Source: DASVEE01 sp036399695
GTDB taxonomy: Bacteria > Acidobacteriota > Thermoanaerobaculia > Gp7-AA8
NCBI GenBank assembly: GCA_036399695.1
Contig: DASWMP010000357.1
Span: 1-62,310 of the forward strand
DNA length: 62,310 nucleotides
Reading direction: 5' to 3'
Position 1 is the first letter of the stretch. Every line of letters begins with the position of its first letter. A program made the translations under genes and the position numbers. The notes beneath the pieces are model-generated. The model searched no databases. It was not told the origin of the DNA and saw only the letters and a list, made by a program, of their open reading frames with translations. Positions 33,665 to 43,066 of this stretch are shown here, in pieces.

Positions 33665-36600
33665 ATGACTAAAGAAATGATCGAAGGCTTCAAGCTCTCC
33701 CCGCAGCAGCGGCGCGTGTGCGCGCTGCAGCATGGCGAGACCGTGCAGCGCTCACAGTGCGCCGTCCGCATCGACGGCGCGCTCGACGTGAAGGCGCTGC
33801 AGTCCGCTATCGACCGCGTCGCCCAGCGTCACGAGATCCTGCGTACGTCGTTCCCGAAGATCGCCGGCATGTCCTGGCCGCTGCAGAGCGTCCGCGATAC
33901 GGCCGTCGTCCATCACGCCTCCCCCGAGGTCCTCGGCGGCAGCCTTGCGGATGCGGTTGCCGATCGCTTTCACAGCCTGTCCTCGGTCGCCGTCGATCTG
34001 CATGACGGTCCGATGCTGCATGCCGGCATCGCCCGTCTGGCCGGTCCGACGCACCTGCTGACCATCAGCCTGCCGTCGCTCTGCGCCGACGTGCTCGGCC
34101 TGGCCACGCTGGTCAGCGAGATCGCCCGTGAGTACGACGGTGTCGCCGCGAGCGACGATCCGATGCAGTACGTCGTCGCCTCCGACTGGCTCAACGACAT
34201 CCTCGTCTCCGAGGAAGCGGAAGCTGGACGTTCGTACTGGCGCGCGAAGAATTTCATGGCCGACGATCCGGCGCTGCCGTTCGAGCGCAACGCCGTGTCG
34301 TTCCGCCGCGAGAACACTTCCATGGAGCTGGACGCGTCACTGGTGGCGAAGCTCGCCCGCGCCGGCGAGATGAAGAACGTCCTCTTCACCGCGTGGCAGG
34401 TCCTGCTGTGGAAGATGACGGGCGAGACGCACATGCTCTTCGGCTACGTGTCCGAGGGGCGGCCGGATGAAGACCTGCGCAACTGCATTGGCCACTTCGA
34501 GCGCACCTTGCCGGTGCAGTCGGAGGTCGACGCCGCCGCTCCGTTCGCGTCGATGATGACAAGAGTCGACGCGGCCGTCGTCGAGCCGACCGAATGGCAG
34601 GAGTGCTTCGAGTGGAGCGACGTCTTCGCCACGCGGCGCAACTGCCCGTTCGGCTTCTCGCACATCGAGCTGCCGGACGGCTACGGCACGGCCGTTACCT
34701 TCCGCATCGAGCAATTCGACGTGGCCTTCGAGGAGTCGAAGCTGATGCTCGCCTGCGTCCAGCGTGGGGAGCAGGTCGAGCTGACCTTCTCGTATGACGC
34801 CGAGCGCGTCCCCGCCGCCGAGGTGCGTCGCGCCGCCGATCGCTTCCAGGTCCTGCTGCAGAGCATCGCGGCGAATCCGGACGCCGCCGTCGGCACGCTC
34901 GAGATCATGAGTGCCGCTGAGCGCGAGCAGGTACTGGTCGGCTTCAACCGCACCGCCGTTGCTCTGGAGGCTGACGATCGCCTGCACCGCCTCTTCGAGC
35001 AGCAGGTCGCACTCACGCCGCACGCCACCGCCGTCATCTTCGAAGAGTCGATGCTGACGTACGCGCAGCTCGATGCGAAAGCGAACCAGCTCGCGAACCG
35101 TCTCGTCGCCACGGGCGTCGCCGGGGGCGCGCCGGTCGGCATCTACATGGAGCGCTCGCTGGAGCTGGTCGTCGCGATCTTCGGCACCCTCAAAGCCGGT
35201 GGCGCGTATCTGCCGCTCGACGCCGAGTACCCGCAGGATCGTCTCGCGTACATGCTCGAGAACGCGCGGGTCGCTGCCGTCGTCACGCAGCCGCACCTCG
35301 GCGCGATGCTCACCGGGATCTCCGCCCCGATCGTCGTCCTCGACGCCGCCTGCAGCTCCGTTGCCGCTGAAGCGATGACCGCGCCGGACGTCGAAGTCGA
35401 TCCGGAGCAGGCCGCGTACATCCTCTACACCTCCGGCTCCACCGGCCGTCCGAAGGGCGTGGTCATCCCCCATCGCGCCATCTGCAATCACATGCTCTGG
35501 ATGCAGCAGGCTTTCCCGCTCCACGCCTCCGACGCCGTGCTGCAGAAGACGCCGTTCAGCTTCGACGCCTCGGTGTGGGAGTTCTACGCGCCGCTGCTCG
35601 CCGGCGGCCGTCTCGTCGTTGCCCGTCCGGGTGGACATCGCGACGCGGCCTACCTGGCGGAGACCATCCGCAACGAGCACGTCACCGTCCTGCAGTGCGT
35701 CCCGACGCAGCTCCGCATGCTGCTCGACGACCCGACGTTCGTCCGCTGCACGTCACTCCTCCGCGTCTTCTGCGGCGGTGAAGCGCTCACCGGCGACGTC
35801 ACCACGCGCTTTCACGCGGCGATGCGCGCCGACCTCGTGAACCTGTACGGTCCGACCGAGGCCACCATCGACGCGACGTACTGGACGTGCACTCGTGGCG
35901 ACGCCGGCACGCAGATGCCGATCGGCCGTCCGATCGCGAACACGCAGGTGTACGTCGTCGACAGTGCGCTGCGCCCCGTGCCCGCTGGAATCGCCGGCGA
36001 GCTGCTCATCGGTGGCAGCGGCCTGGCCCTCGGCTACCTGCACAACGAAGAGATGACGAACGAGAAGTTCGTGGCCAACGCCGTCGGCGGCCCCGGCGCT
36101 CGTCTCTACCGTACCGGCGATCTCGTACGCATGACGGACGCCGGCGTGCTCGAGTTCCTCGGCCGCATCGATCATCAGATCAAGCTCCGCGGCTTCCGCA
36201 TCGAGCTCGGCGAGATCGAGGCGACGCTCGTGCGCCAGGACGGCGTGAAGGAAGCGGTCGTCATCGCACGGGAAGACACCCCGGGTGACAAGCGGCTCGT
36301 GGCCTACTTCATCGCCCGCCCGGACGCGCTGCCGCAGACGTCCGAGCTGAAGAACGCGCTGCGCACGTCATTGCCGGAGTACATGGTGCCGGTGGCGATC
36401 GTGAAGCTCGACGCGTTCCCGCTCCTGCCCAACGGCAAGATCGACACGCGCTCGCTGCCGATGCCCAACTACAGCCGCGCGGAGATGGCCGACGCGTTCG
36501 TCGCGCCGCGTAACGACGTGGAGCGCGGCGTCGCCGCCATCTGGTCGGAAGTCCTCGGGATCGAGAAGATCGGCGTGTACGACAACTTCTTTGAGCTCGG

Positions 36601-36832
36601 CGGCCACTCGTTGATCGCCACGCAGCTCATCTCGCGCATCCGCGTCATGTTCGACGTCGAGCTGCCACTGCGGAAACTCTTCGAGGCGCCCACCGTCGAG
36701 GATCTCGCGCTGGCCGTCGATGCCGCGCGTGTCCCTGCCACCGGCGAAGTCGGCGATCTCCTCGCGGAGCTCGAAGGCCTCACCGAGGAGCAGGTCCGCG
36801 AGCTGCTCGGCGAAGAGCTGGTCGGCGCCTGA
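33665..36832 (+). CDS. NRPS module: inactive C/interface-like domain, Gln adenylation, PCP
   Basis: 1055 residues. The N-terminal condensation-fold domain (about 1-420) lacks HHxxxDG; the site reads SLPSLCADVLG (about 136-146). The adenylation domain (about 445-960) has YTSGSTGRPKGV near 590 and FDASVWE near 634. Its pocket reads D-A-W-Q-F-G-L-I-D-K, the known glutamine code. The carrier Ser982 is in LGGHSLIA, followed by an acidic tail. The start is ATG at 33665 (MTKEMIEGFK), 25 nt after the hydroxylase. An inactive C-like domain beside a free-standing beta-hydroxylase recalls the interface domains of siderophore pathways, which recruit the hydroxylase. Confidence 0.9.
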   Translation: MTKEMIEGFKLSPQQRRVCALQHGETVQRSQCAVRIDGALDVKALQSAIDRVAQRHEILRTSFPKIAGMSWPLQSVRDTAVVHHASPEVLGGSLADAVADRFHSLSSVAVDLHDGPMLHAGIARLAGPTHLLTISLPSLCADVLGLATLVSEIAREYDGVAASDDPMQYVVASDWLNDILVSEEAEAGRSYWRAKNFMADDPALPFERNAVSFRRENTSMELDASLVAKLARAGEMKNVLFTAWQVLLWKMTGETHMLFGYVSEGRPDEDLRNCIGHFERTLPVQSEVDAAAPFASMMTRVDAAVVEPTEWQECFEWSDVFATRRNCPFGFSHIELPDGYGTAVTFRIEQFDVAFEESKLMLACVQRGEQVELTFSYDAERVPAAEVRRAADRFQVLLQSIAANPDAAVGTLEIMSAAEREQVLVGFNRTAVALEADDRLHRLFEQQVALTPHATAVIFEESMLTYAQLDAKANQLANRLVATGVAGGAPVGIYMERSLELVVAIFGTLKAGGAYLPLDAEYPQDRLAYMLENARVAAVVTQPHLGAMLTGISAPIVVLDAACSSVAAEAMTAPDVEVDPEQAAYILYTSGSTGRPKGVVIPHRAICNHMLWMQQAFPLHASDAVLQKTPFSFDASVWEFYAPLLAGGRLVVARPGGHRDAAYLAETIRNEHVTVLQCVPTQLRMLLDDPTFVRCTSLLRVFCGGEALTGDVTTRFHAAMRADLVNLYGPTEATIDATYWTCTRGDAGTQMPIGRPIANTQVYVVDSALRPVPAGIAGELLIGGSGLALGYLHNEEMTNEKFVANAVGGPGARLYRTGDLVRMTDAGVLEFLGRIDHQIKLRGFRIELGEIEATLVRQDGVKEAVVIAREDTPGDKRLVAYFIARPDALPQTSELKNALRTSLPEYMVPVAIVKLDAFPLLPNGKIDTRSLPMPNYSRAEMADAFVAPRNDVERGVAAIWSEVLGIEKIGVYDNFFELGGHSLIATQLISRIRVMFDVELPLRKLFEAPTVEDLALAVDAARVPATGEVGDLLAELEGLTEEQVRELLGEELVGA

Positions 36833-36833
36833 G

Positions 36834-38237
36834 ATGAGCGCCCTCAACCTATCACCTGAGATGCACCTTCTCCTGCGGCGCAAGCTGCAGGAGAAGAAAG
36901 GCGACGGCTCGATTCCACGCCGCGCCGGCGCCCGCGACCGCTTTCCGCTGTCACTCGCGCAGCAGCGTCTCTGGACGCTGTACCGGCAGCAGCCGGAGTC
37001 GGCCGCGTACAACGTGGTCAAAGGCTACCGCTTCGGCGGCGACGGGCAACCGCCCGTCGACCTGCTGCTGCTCGAGCGCTGCTTCAACGCCGTCGTGCAG
37101 CGGCACGAGTCGCTGCGCACCGTCTTCCGCATCGGGGACGGCGGCGAGGTGATGCAGGTCGTGCTGCCGTCGCTGCATGTCACGCTGCATTCCGTCGACG
37201 GACGCGCTTCCGGCCTGGCCGCCGCGCAGGAGTGGGCCGATCGCGAGGCTGCCACGCCGTTCGATCTCGAGCGCGGTCCGCTGCTCCGCCTGCGCGCCGT
37301 GCAGATCGACGAGCAGTCCTTCGCCGTCATCATGTCGATGCACCACATCATCTTCGACGGCTGGTCCTCCGGCGTCTTCGTCGACGACATGACCGCCTTC
37401 TACCAGTCCTTCACCACCGGCGGCGCATCGTCACTCGCGCCGCTGCCGATCCAGTACGGCGATTACGCGGCCTGGCAGCGCGAACAGAATTCCGGCGCCG
37501 CCGGCAACGCCGAGATGCGCTTCTGGCGCGAGCACCTCGGGGATGCGAAGCCGCTCGCGCTTCCGCTCGATCGTCCGCGCCCGGCCGTCGCCACCGGCGG
37601 CGGTGACTCCGTGCAGTTCGCCTTCACGCGGGAGCTGAGCGACGGGTTGAACGCGCTCAGCCGCCGCGAAGGCGTGACGATGTTCATGCTCTTCCTGACC
37701 GCCTGGTACGTCCTTCTCGCCCGCATCAGCGGCAGCGACGACGTGCTCGTCGGCACATTGATGGCCGGGCGGCAGCGCAAGGAGACGGAGCGCCTCATCG
37801 GCTACCTCGTCAACACGCTCGTCCTGCGCGGCGATCTCTCCGGGAACCCGACGTTCCGCGAGTTGCTGGCGCGCGTCCGCGAGTCGTCGCTGACCGCGCA
37901 CGCGCATCAGGAGTTTCCGTACGAGCGCCTGGCGGCCGAGCTTCGTCCGAATGGCGAGCCGCTCGTGCAGGCCATGCTCATCGTGCACAACTGGAAGAAG
38001 GCGACCGAGATCGAGGACGGCTTTCACATGCAGTCCGTCGTCGCGTCGCGGCGCATGTCGCGCTTCGATCTCAGCCTCGGTCTCGAAGAGATCGACACGT
38101 GGTGCGGCTCGCTCGACTACGCCACCGACATCTTCGACGAATCCACGGCCGTCCGCCTCGTCGCCCAACTCGAGCAACTGCTCGCGTCCATCGTCACCAA
38201 CCCCGATCGCGAGGTGCTCGTTGCTGCTCACTCGTAA
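36834..38237 (+). CDS. Free-standing NRPS condensation domain protein
   Basis: A 467-residue protein with a single condensation domain (about 35-460) and an intact active site MHHIIFDGWS. Other C-domain blocks are present: LSLAQQRLW, RHESLRTVF, RQRKETERLIGYLVNTLVLR. No A, carrier or thioesterase domain is attached. It begins 1 nt after the previous stop. Because the assembly line has no terminal thioesterase, this domain may release the chain by condensing it with an amine or alcohol, or add a final unit. That role is inference. Confidence 0.9.
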   Translation: MSALNLSPEMHLLLRRKLQEKKGDGSIPRRAGARDRFPLSLAQQRLWTLYRQQPESAAYNVVKGYRFGGDGQPPVDLLLLERCFNAVVQRHESLRTVFRIGDGGEVMQVVLPSLHVTLHSVDGRASGLAAAQEWADREAATPFDLERGPLLRLRAVQIDEQSFAVIMSMHHIIFDGWSSGVFVDDMTAFYQSFTTGGASSLAPLPIQYGDYAAWQREQNSGAAGNAEMRFWREHLGDAKPLALPLDRPRPAVATGGGDSVQFAFTRELSDGLNALSRREGVTMFMLFLTAWYVLLARISGSDDVLVGTLMAGRQRKETERLIGYLVNTLVLRGDLSGNPTFRELLARVRESSLTAHAHQEFPYERLAAELRPNGEPLVQAMLIVHNWKKATEIEDGFHMQSVVASRRMSRFDLSLGLEEIDTWCGSLDYATDIFDESTAVRLVAQLEQLLASIVTNPDREVLVAAHS

Positions 38238-39012
38238 GACTCCCTGGCTGCGCGTCGTGAAGCACAATCCGTTCGCTTCGCTGCGCCTCTTCTGCTTCTC
38301 GTACGCGGGCGCCGGCGCCAACGCCTATCGCGCCTGGGCCGATGCCCCGTTCAGCGACGTCGAAATCGTGGCCGTGCAGCTTCCCGGACGGGAGACGCGC
38401 ATGCGTGAAGAAGCGTTCACCGCCGTGACGCCGCTCGTCGAGACGCTCGTTCGCGAGCTCGCGCCGTACCTCCACCGCAAGCCGTTCGTCTTCTTCGGCC
38501 ACAGCATGGGCGCACTGGTCAGCTTCGAGCTGACGCGCGAGCTGCGGCGTCAGGAGCTGCCGCTGCCGCGTGCATTGTTTGTTTCCGGACGACGCGGACC
38601 GGACTCCGCCGCTGAGCCGGCGGACAGCGTGATGCATCGGATGAACGATGCGGACCTCATCGCCGAGCTGCGCGACATGAACGGCACCTCTGCCGGCGTC
38701 ATGTCCGATCCGGAGCTGCTCGAGCTTCTCCTGCCGATCTTCCGCGCCGACTTTTCCGTCTGTGAGAACTGGCAGTACGACGACGCCCCGCCGCTGGCGA
38801 TGCCCATCCACGCATTCGGCGGCGTCGACGATCCGGGCGTCAGCGAGGCGCACCTCCAGGCCTGGTCGAGACAGACCGACGCTGCCTACACGCTCGAGCT
38901 GTTCGAGGGCGATCACTTCTACGTCAACCATTCGCGCGGCCAGTTGCTGGCTCGCGTCGACGCCCATCTCCGCGGCTACTCCGCGATGGCGCTCGAAGGA
39001 GCTTCTTCATGA
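38221..39012 (+). CDS. Type II thioesterase
   Basis: A 263-residue alpha/beta hydrolase that clears misprimed carriers of NRPS lines. The nucleophile Ser95 is in GHSMGA, the acid in FGGVDDP, and the His in EGDHFYVN. LRLFCFSYAGAGAN near the N-terminus is the family hallmark. I use the TTG at 38221, preceded by GCGAGG and overlapping the C-domain gene by 17 nt; a GTG at 38257 is an alternative. It is an editing enzyme, not a substitute for a terminal thioesterase. Confidence 0.9.
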   Translation: MLLTRKTPWLRVVKHNPFASLRLFCFSYAGAGANAYRAWADAPFSDVEIVAVQLPGRETRMREEAFTAVTPLVETLVRELAPYLHRKPFVFFGHSMGALVSFELTRELRRQELPLPRALFVSGRRGPDSAAEPADSVMHRMNDADLIAELRDMNGTSAGVMSDPELLELLLPIFRADFSVCENWQYDDAPPLAMPIHAFGGVDDPGVSEAHLQAWSRQTDAAYTLELFEGDHFYVNHSRGQLLARVDAHLRGYSAMALEGASS

Positions 39013-40277
39013 AAAAGTTCTATGTCATCTGGGCGGGCCAGATCGTTTCGATGCTCGGCTCCGGCCTCAGCGGCTTCGGCCTGGGCGTCTGGATTTACAT
39101 GAAGACCGGCTCCGCGACGCAGTTCGCCATGACCGCGCTTTTCATGATGCTGCCCAACCTCGTCGTCGGGCCGCTCGGCGGCCTGCTCGCCGACCGCTTC
39201 GACCGCCGCAAGCTGCTGGCGATCAGCGACTGCGGCCAGGCCGCCGGCACGCTGGTCATGGCCGCGCTGCTCTTCACCGGCAACCTCGAGGTGTGGCACA
39301 TCTACGTCGCCACTGTCAGCGGCGCGATCTTCAACTGCTTCCGCTGGCCGGCGTTCAACGCCATGCTGCCGTCGATCGCACCGAAGCAGCATCTGATGCG
39401 CATCAACGGACTGGTGTCCGCCGGTGAAGCGGCCACGATGATCGCCTCGCCGCTGCTGGCGGGCCTGCTCGTTGCCACCATCGGCCTGGCCGGCGTGCTT
39501 CTGATCGACGTCATCACCTTCATCGTCGGGATGGCCCTGCTCTTCACGATCCGCATCCCGAAGGTCGAGCGCGCCGTCGCCGCGGCCACCCAGGAGATCG
39601 GCAGCCGCACGCGCAACTACTGGCGCATCGCCGTCAGCGATACGCGTGAGGGCTGGGTGTTCCTCCGCGACCGCGGCGCCCTCGTCGGCCTGCTCGGTTT
39701 CTTCGCCTTCACGAATCTCTGTCTGGGCATGATCGAGATGGTCTTCACGCCGCTCGTGCTCAGCGTGGCCAGCGTGCGCACGCTCGGCGCCACGTCGTCC
39801 ATCGCCGCCGTGGGCATGCTCCTGGGCAGCATCGCCATCAGCATGTGGGGCGGTCCGCGCCGCCGCGTGCTGCTCATCCTCGGCTTCGGCGCACTGCAGG
39901 GCATCATCGCCATCGTCGTCGGCTGGCAAACCTCCATCGCCACCCTGATGTTCGGCGCCTTCGCCTATGTCTTCCTCTTCCCGATCATCGGCGCCTGTTG
40001 CCAGACGCTCTGGCAGACCAAAGTGCCGAACGAGCTGCAGGGACGCGTCGGCGCCGTGCGCATGATGGTGTTCAACGTCGTCCGCCCGATGTCGTTCTTC
40101 CTCGCCGGCGCGCTCTCCGATCACGTCTTCGGGCCGCGGGTGCTGGTGATGGTGATGGGGGGAATCACGGTCCTCGGTACGCTGGCCGCGTTCGCCTCCT
40201 CGCGCATTCGCAACCTGGAGCTCGCGCTCCCCGACATCACCACCGACGACGCCATCCCGGCAGCGCAGGCGGCATGA
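39009..40277 (+). CDS. MFS exporter of the lipopeptide operon
   Basis: A 422-residue major facilitator superfamily transporter with about 12 helices. The loop GLLADRFDRRKLL between helices 2 and 3 is the classic MFS motif. It resembles the EntS/MFS_3 group, which exports peptide siderophores and antibiotics. It overlaps the thioesterase by 4 nt and is the last gene of the operon, so it most likely exports the product or gives self-protection. Confidence 0.9.
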   Translation: MKKFYVIWAGQIVSMLGSGLSGFGLGVWIYMKTGSATQFAMTALFMMLPNLVVGPLGGLLADRFDRRKLLAISDCGQAAGTLVMAALLFTGNLEVWHIYVATVSGAIFNCFRWPAFNAMLPSIAPKQHLMRINGLVSAGEAATMIASPLLAGLLVATIGLAGVLLIDVITFIVGMALLFTIRIPKVERAVAAATQEIGSRTRNYWRIAVSDTREGWVFLRDRGALVGLLGFFAFTNLCLGMIEMVFTPLVLSVASVRTLGATSSIAAVGMLLGSIAISMWGGPRRRVLLILGFGALQGIIAIVVGWQTSIATLMFGAFAYVFLFPIIGACCQTLWQTKVPNELQGRVGAVRMMVFNVVRPMSFFLAGALSDHVFGPRVLVMVMGGITVLGTLAAFASSRIRNLELALPDITTDDAIPAAQAA

Positions 40278-40621
40278 TGCCGCGCCGCGACAGCAGGGGC
40301 GGGGGACAGGCAATCGTGCCTGTCCCCGCAAGTGGAGGACGGACAATCCTGTCCGTCACGCGAGCATGACGCGCGTGCGCTGCACCCCCGCACGCCTCGC
40401 ATCATGCTCTTCGTGGCCAGCTCTGCGCGTGACGGACGGGATTGTCCGTCCTCCACTCGTGGCGCTCCGCGTTGTGGATTGTTCCCTTAGTAAAAAGGGG
40501 AGTTTCCCCGGTCGCGGGCTCGTTGCACATCCTGAACGCCATAACTTAATTCTGTTCGACCTGCCGACCTGGGAAGAGCAACTGCTGCCGTCGAAATCGA
40601 ACACGGCTCGAAAGGTCTGAC
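40278..40621. repeat. Gene-free spacer with two REP-like palindromes
   Basis: A 26-nt palindrome (40302-40327, arms GGGGACAGGCA) is followed by an inverted pair of GTGGAGGACGGACAATCC arms spanning 40332-40456. The remaining 165 bp lead to the next gene and presumably carry its promoter; I assign no boxes. Confidence 0.8.
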
Positions 40622-43066
40622 ATGTCAAGAATTTCGGCTGTGATCCGTCCGCTCTTCCTCCGTCTCGCCACACTCTCTCTCATCTCCCTCACCGTCGCAG
40701 CCGCTGCTCAGGCGGCACCGCTGAAGTCCCTGCAGGCGGTGCGTGCGAAGGAGGTCGTCTCCATCGACGGCCGTCTCGACGAAAACGTCTGGAAGAGCGC
40801 CCCCGCCGCCTCTTCGTTCACGCAGGACGCGCCCACCTTCGGGACCGCTTCCGGCGCCGGCACCAACGTTCGCGTGCTGTACGACGATCAGTCGCTCTAC
40901 ATCGGTGCCCGCCTGCAGCGCGCGCCGAACGCGGAAGTCACGGCGCTCGTCCATCGCCGCGACCAGGACAGCTTCAGCGACTGGTTCAGCGTCGCCGTCG
41001 ACTCGATGCACGACCGTCGCACCGCGCTGATGTTCAGCGTCAACGCGGCCGGCGTGCAGCGCGACGTGCTGATGCACTCCGACACCTCGTCCGATGATTC
41101 CTGGGACGCCGTCTGGCAGAGCGCCGTCGCCGTCGACGAGACTGGCTGGAGCGTGGAGCTGAAGATCCCGCTCTCCGTCTTTCGCATGGGCAGCGGCGTG
41201 CAGACCTGGGGCATCAACTTCACGCGCCGCGATCAGACGCCGTACGAGCTCAGTCGCTGGTCTGTCGTGGCCCGGGGCGAGAACGCTTTCGTCAGCCGCT
41301 TCCCCGACCTCACCGGCCTCGAAGGACTGCTGCCGCGCCGCCGCCGCGAGTTCATCCCGTACGTCAGCTCGATCGAGAAGGTGCGCACCGCCGAAGCCTT
41401 CGACGATCGCGGCAACACCACCAAGATCGGCCTCGACGCGCATCTCGGCCTCGGCTCCAAGACGCTGCTCGACATCACCGCCAACCCCGACTACGGCCAG
41501 GCCGAAGTCGACGAGACGGTGCTCAACCTCTCCACCATCGAAACGTTCTTTCCGGAGAAGCGCCCGTTCTTCCTCGAGGGGATGGACATCTTCCGCCTCG
41601 CCGGTCCGCAGCTCTTCTACTCGCGCCGCATCGGTGCAGGTCTCGGCTATCCGCAACTGCAGGACGGCGAAACGCTCCTCGGGCGTCCGCTCGCCAGCGA
41701 CATCCTCGGCGCGGCCAAGCTCACGTCCAAGCTCGACAACGGTGTGAGCCTCGGCGTCCTCGGGGCCGTGACGGATGAAGAGCAGGCACTCATCGGCGGC
41801 GTGGACGGCGGTACGGAGTTGCGCACCGTCGGCAACCGCACCTTCTACGGTGTCGGCCGCGGCCTCAAACAGCTCGGCAACTCCGGCAGCTTCATCGGCG
41901 GCTTCGCCAGCATCGTCGACGAAGGCAGCGAGAACGGCCGCCGCTCGATGGTCGGCGCCGTCGACGGCATGTTCAAGTCGCAGGACCGCACGCTGCAGGT
42001 CGACTTCCTCGGCGCCTTCAGCCGCGCGGGCTGGAAATCGGATGAACTGGCGAACGGCTCCTACGGCCGCCTCGCCGCCATCAAACGCTGGAGCAACAAC
42101 GGCTATCTCGCCGGCTCGCTGACGAACGTCGACCGCGGCTTCGATCTGAGCGACGCGGGCTATCTTCCGCGTCCCGACTTCCGCGAGCTCCGCGCCGAAG
42201 GCGGACGTAACTGGGACGCAAACTGGAAAACGTTCCGCAACTGGGGCTTCTACGCCAGCGCCACGCACTCCACCGATCAGGCCGGACACGCCTTCCGCCG
42301 CAATGTCGACGGGCGATTCTCGACGGAGCTGAAGAACGCCTGGACGGTGTACGTCGGCGGCGGACTCGATCTCTCGACCGAGGATGACCGCGAACTGCGG
42401 ACGTTCTTCTCGGATCAGAAGACCTACCTGCAGCGCGAAGCCAGCCCGTACATTACGGCCGGCCTGGCCACGTCCGGCAGTGGTCCGTACTTTGTCTCGC
42501 TCGACCTGCAGCGCGCATCGGAAGAAGGCGGTCCCGCGTACGGCCTCTCGCTCAACCAGACGTTCCGCCCCACGAGCCGCATCGAGTTCGGCCTGACCAC
42601 GTGGCTCGGCCGCAGCGCCGGCTCGCTCCGCTGGCTCGAGACGCAGAGCGACGGCACGCCCGTCGTCGGCTTTCAGCGTCTCAGCGAATTGAGCCAGATC
42701 GTGCGCGCCTCGTATGCTTTCACGCCGCGCCTCACACTGCAGGCGTTCACGCAGCTCTTCGTCGCCAACTGGAGCTATCGCGATCTGCATGCAGCGCCGG
42801 GCACGGGGTCATCGGATCTCGCCCGTACGCCCATCACGCCCGAAGGGGGCACCGCCTTCAGCAGCCGCGTCTGGAACGTCAACGTCATCGGCCGCTGGGA
42901 GTTCATGCCCGGCTCCGCGCTCTACGTGATCTACACGAAGGGGACGTTCAGCGGTGAACTGGCCAACCGCGCCGGCGCGCTCAGCCCCGCCAACGACCTG
43001 CCGATGCTCTTCCGCCAGCCGGCCGACGACGCGCTGCAGATCAAGATCTCCTGGATGTTCGACTGA
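40622..43066 (+). CDS. CBM9-like plus DUF5916 outer-membrane protein
   Basis: An 814-residue exported protein. A signal peptide (about 1-31, cleavage after AQA) precedes a carbohydrate-binding family 9-like domain (about 40-220; VSIDGRLDENVWKSAPAA, DDQSLYIGARL). A DUF5916 region follows (about 230-814) with TANPDYGQAEVDETVLNLS and FFPEKRPFFLEG, ending in amphipathic strands that suggest a beta-barrel ending in F-D. These proteins are abundant in Acidobacteriota and Bacteroidota; function is unknown. Its TGA overlaps the next ATG by 1 nt. Confidence 0.9.
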   Translation: MSRISAVIRPLFLRLATLSLISLTVAAAAQAAPLKSLQAVRAKEVVSIDGRLDENVWKSAPAASSFTQDAPTFGTASGAGTNVRVLYDDQSLYIGARLQRAPNAEVTALVHRRDQDSFSDWFSVAVDSMHDRRTALMFSVNAAGVQRDVLMHSDTSSDDSWDAVWQSAVAVDETGWSVELKIPLSVFRMGSGVQTWGINFTRRDQTPYELSRWSVVARGENAFVSRFPDLTGLEGLLPRRRREFIPYVSSIEKVRTAEAFDDRGNTTKIGLDAHLGLGSKTLLDITANPDYGQAEVDETVLNLSTIETFFPEKRPFFLEGMDIFRLAGPQLFYSRRIGAGLGYPQLQDGETLLGRPLASDILGAAKLTSKLDNGVSLGVLGAVTDEEQALIGGVDGGTELRTVGNRTFYGVGRGLKQLGNSGSFIGGFASIVDEGSENGRRSMVGAVDGMFKSQDRTLQVDFLGAFSRAGWKSDELANGSYGRLAAIKRWSNNGYLAGSLTNVDRGFDLSDAGYLPRPDFRELRAEGGRNWDANWKTFRNWGFYASATHSTDQAGHAFRRNVDGRFSTELKNAWTVYVGGGLDLSTEDDRELRTFFSDQKTYLQREASPYITAGLATSGSGPYFVSLDLQRASEEGGPAYGLSLNQTFRPTSRIEFGLTTWLGRSAGSLRWLETQSDGTPVVGFQRLSELSQIVRASYAFTPRLTLQAFTQLFVANWSYRDLHAAPGTGSSDLARTPITPEGGTAFSSRVWNVNVIGRWEFMPGSALYVIYTKGTFSGELANRAGALSPANDLPMLFRQPADDALQIKISWMFD

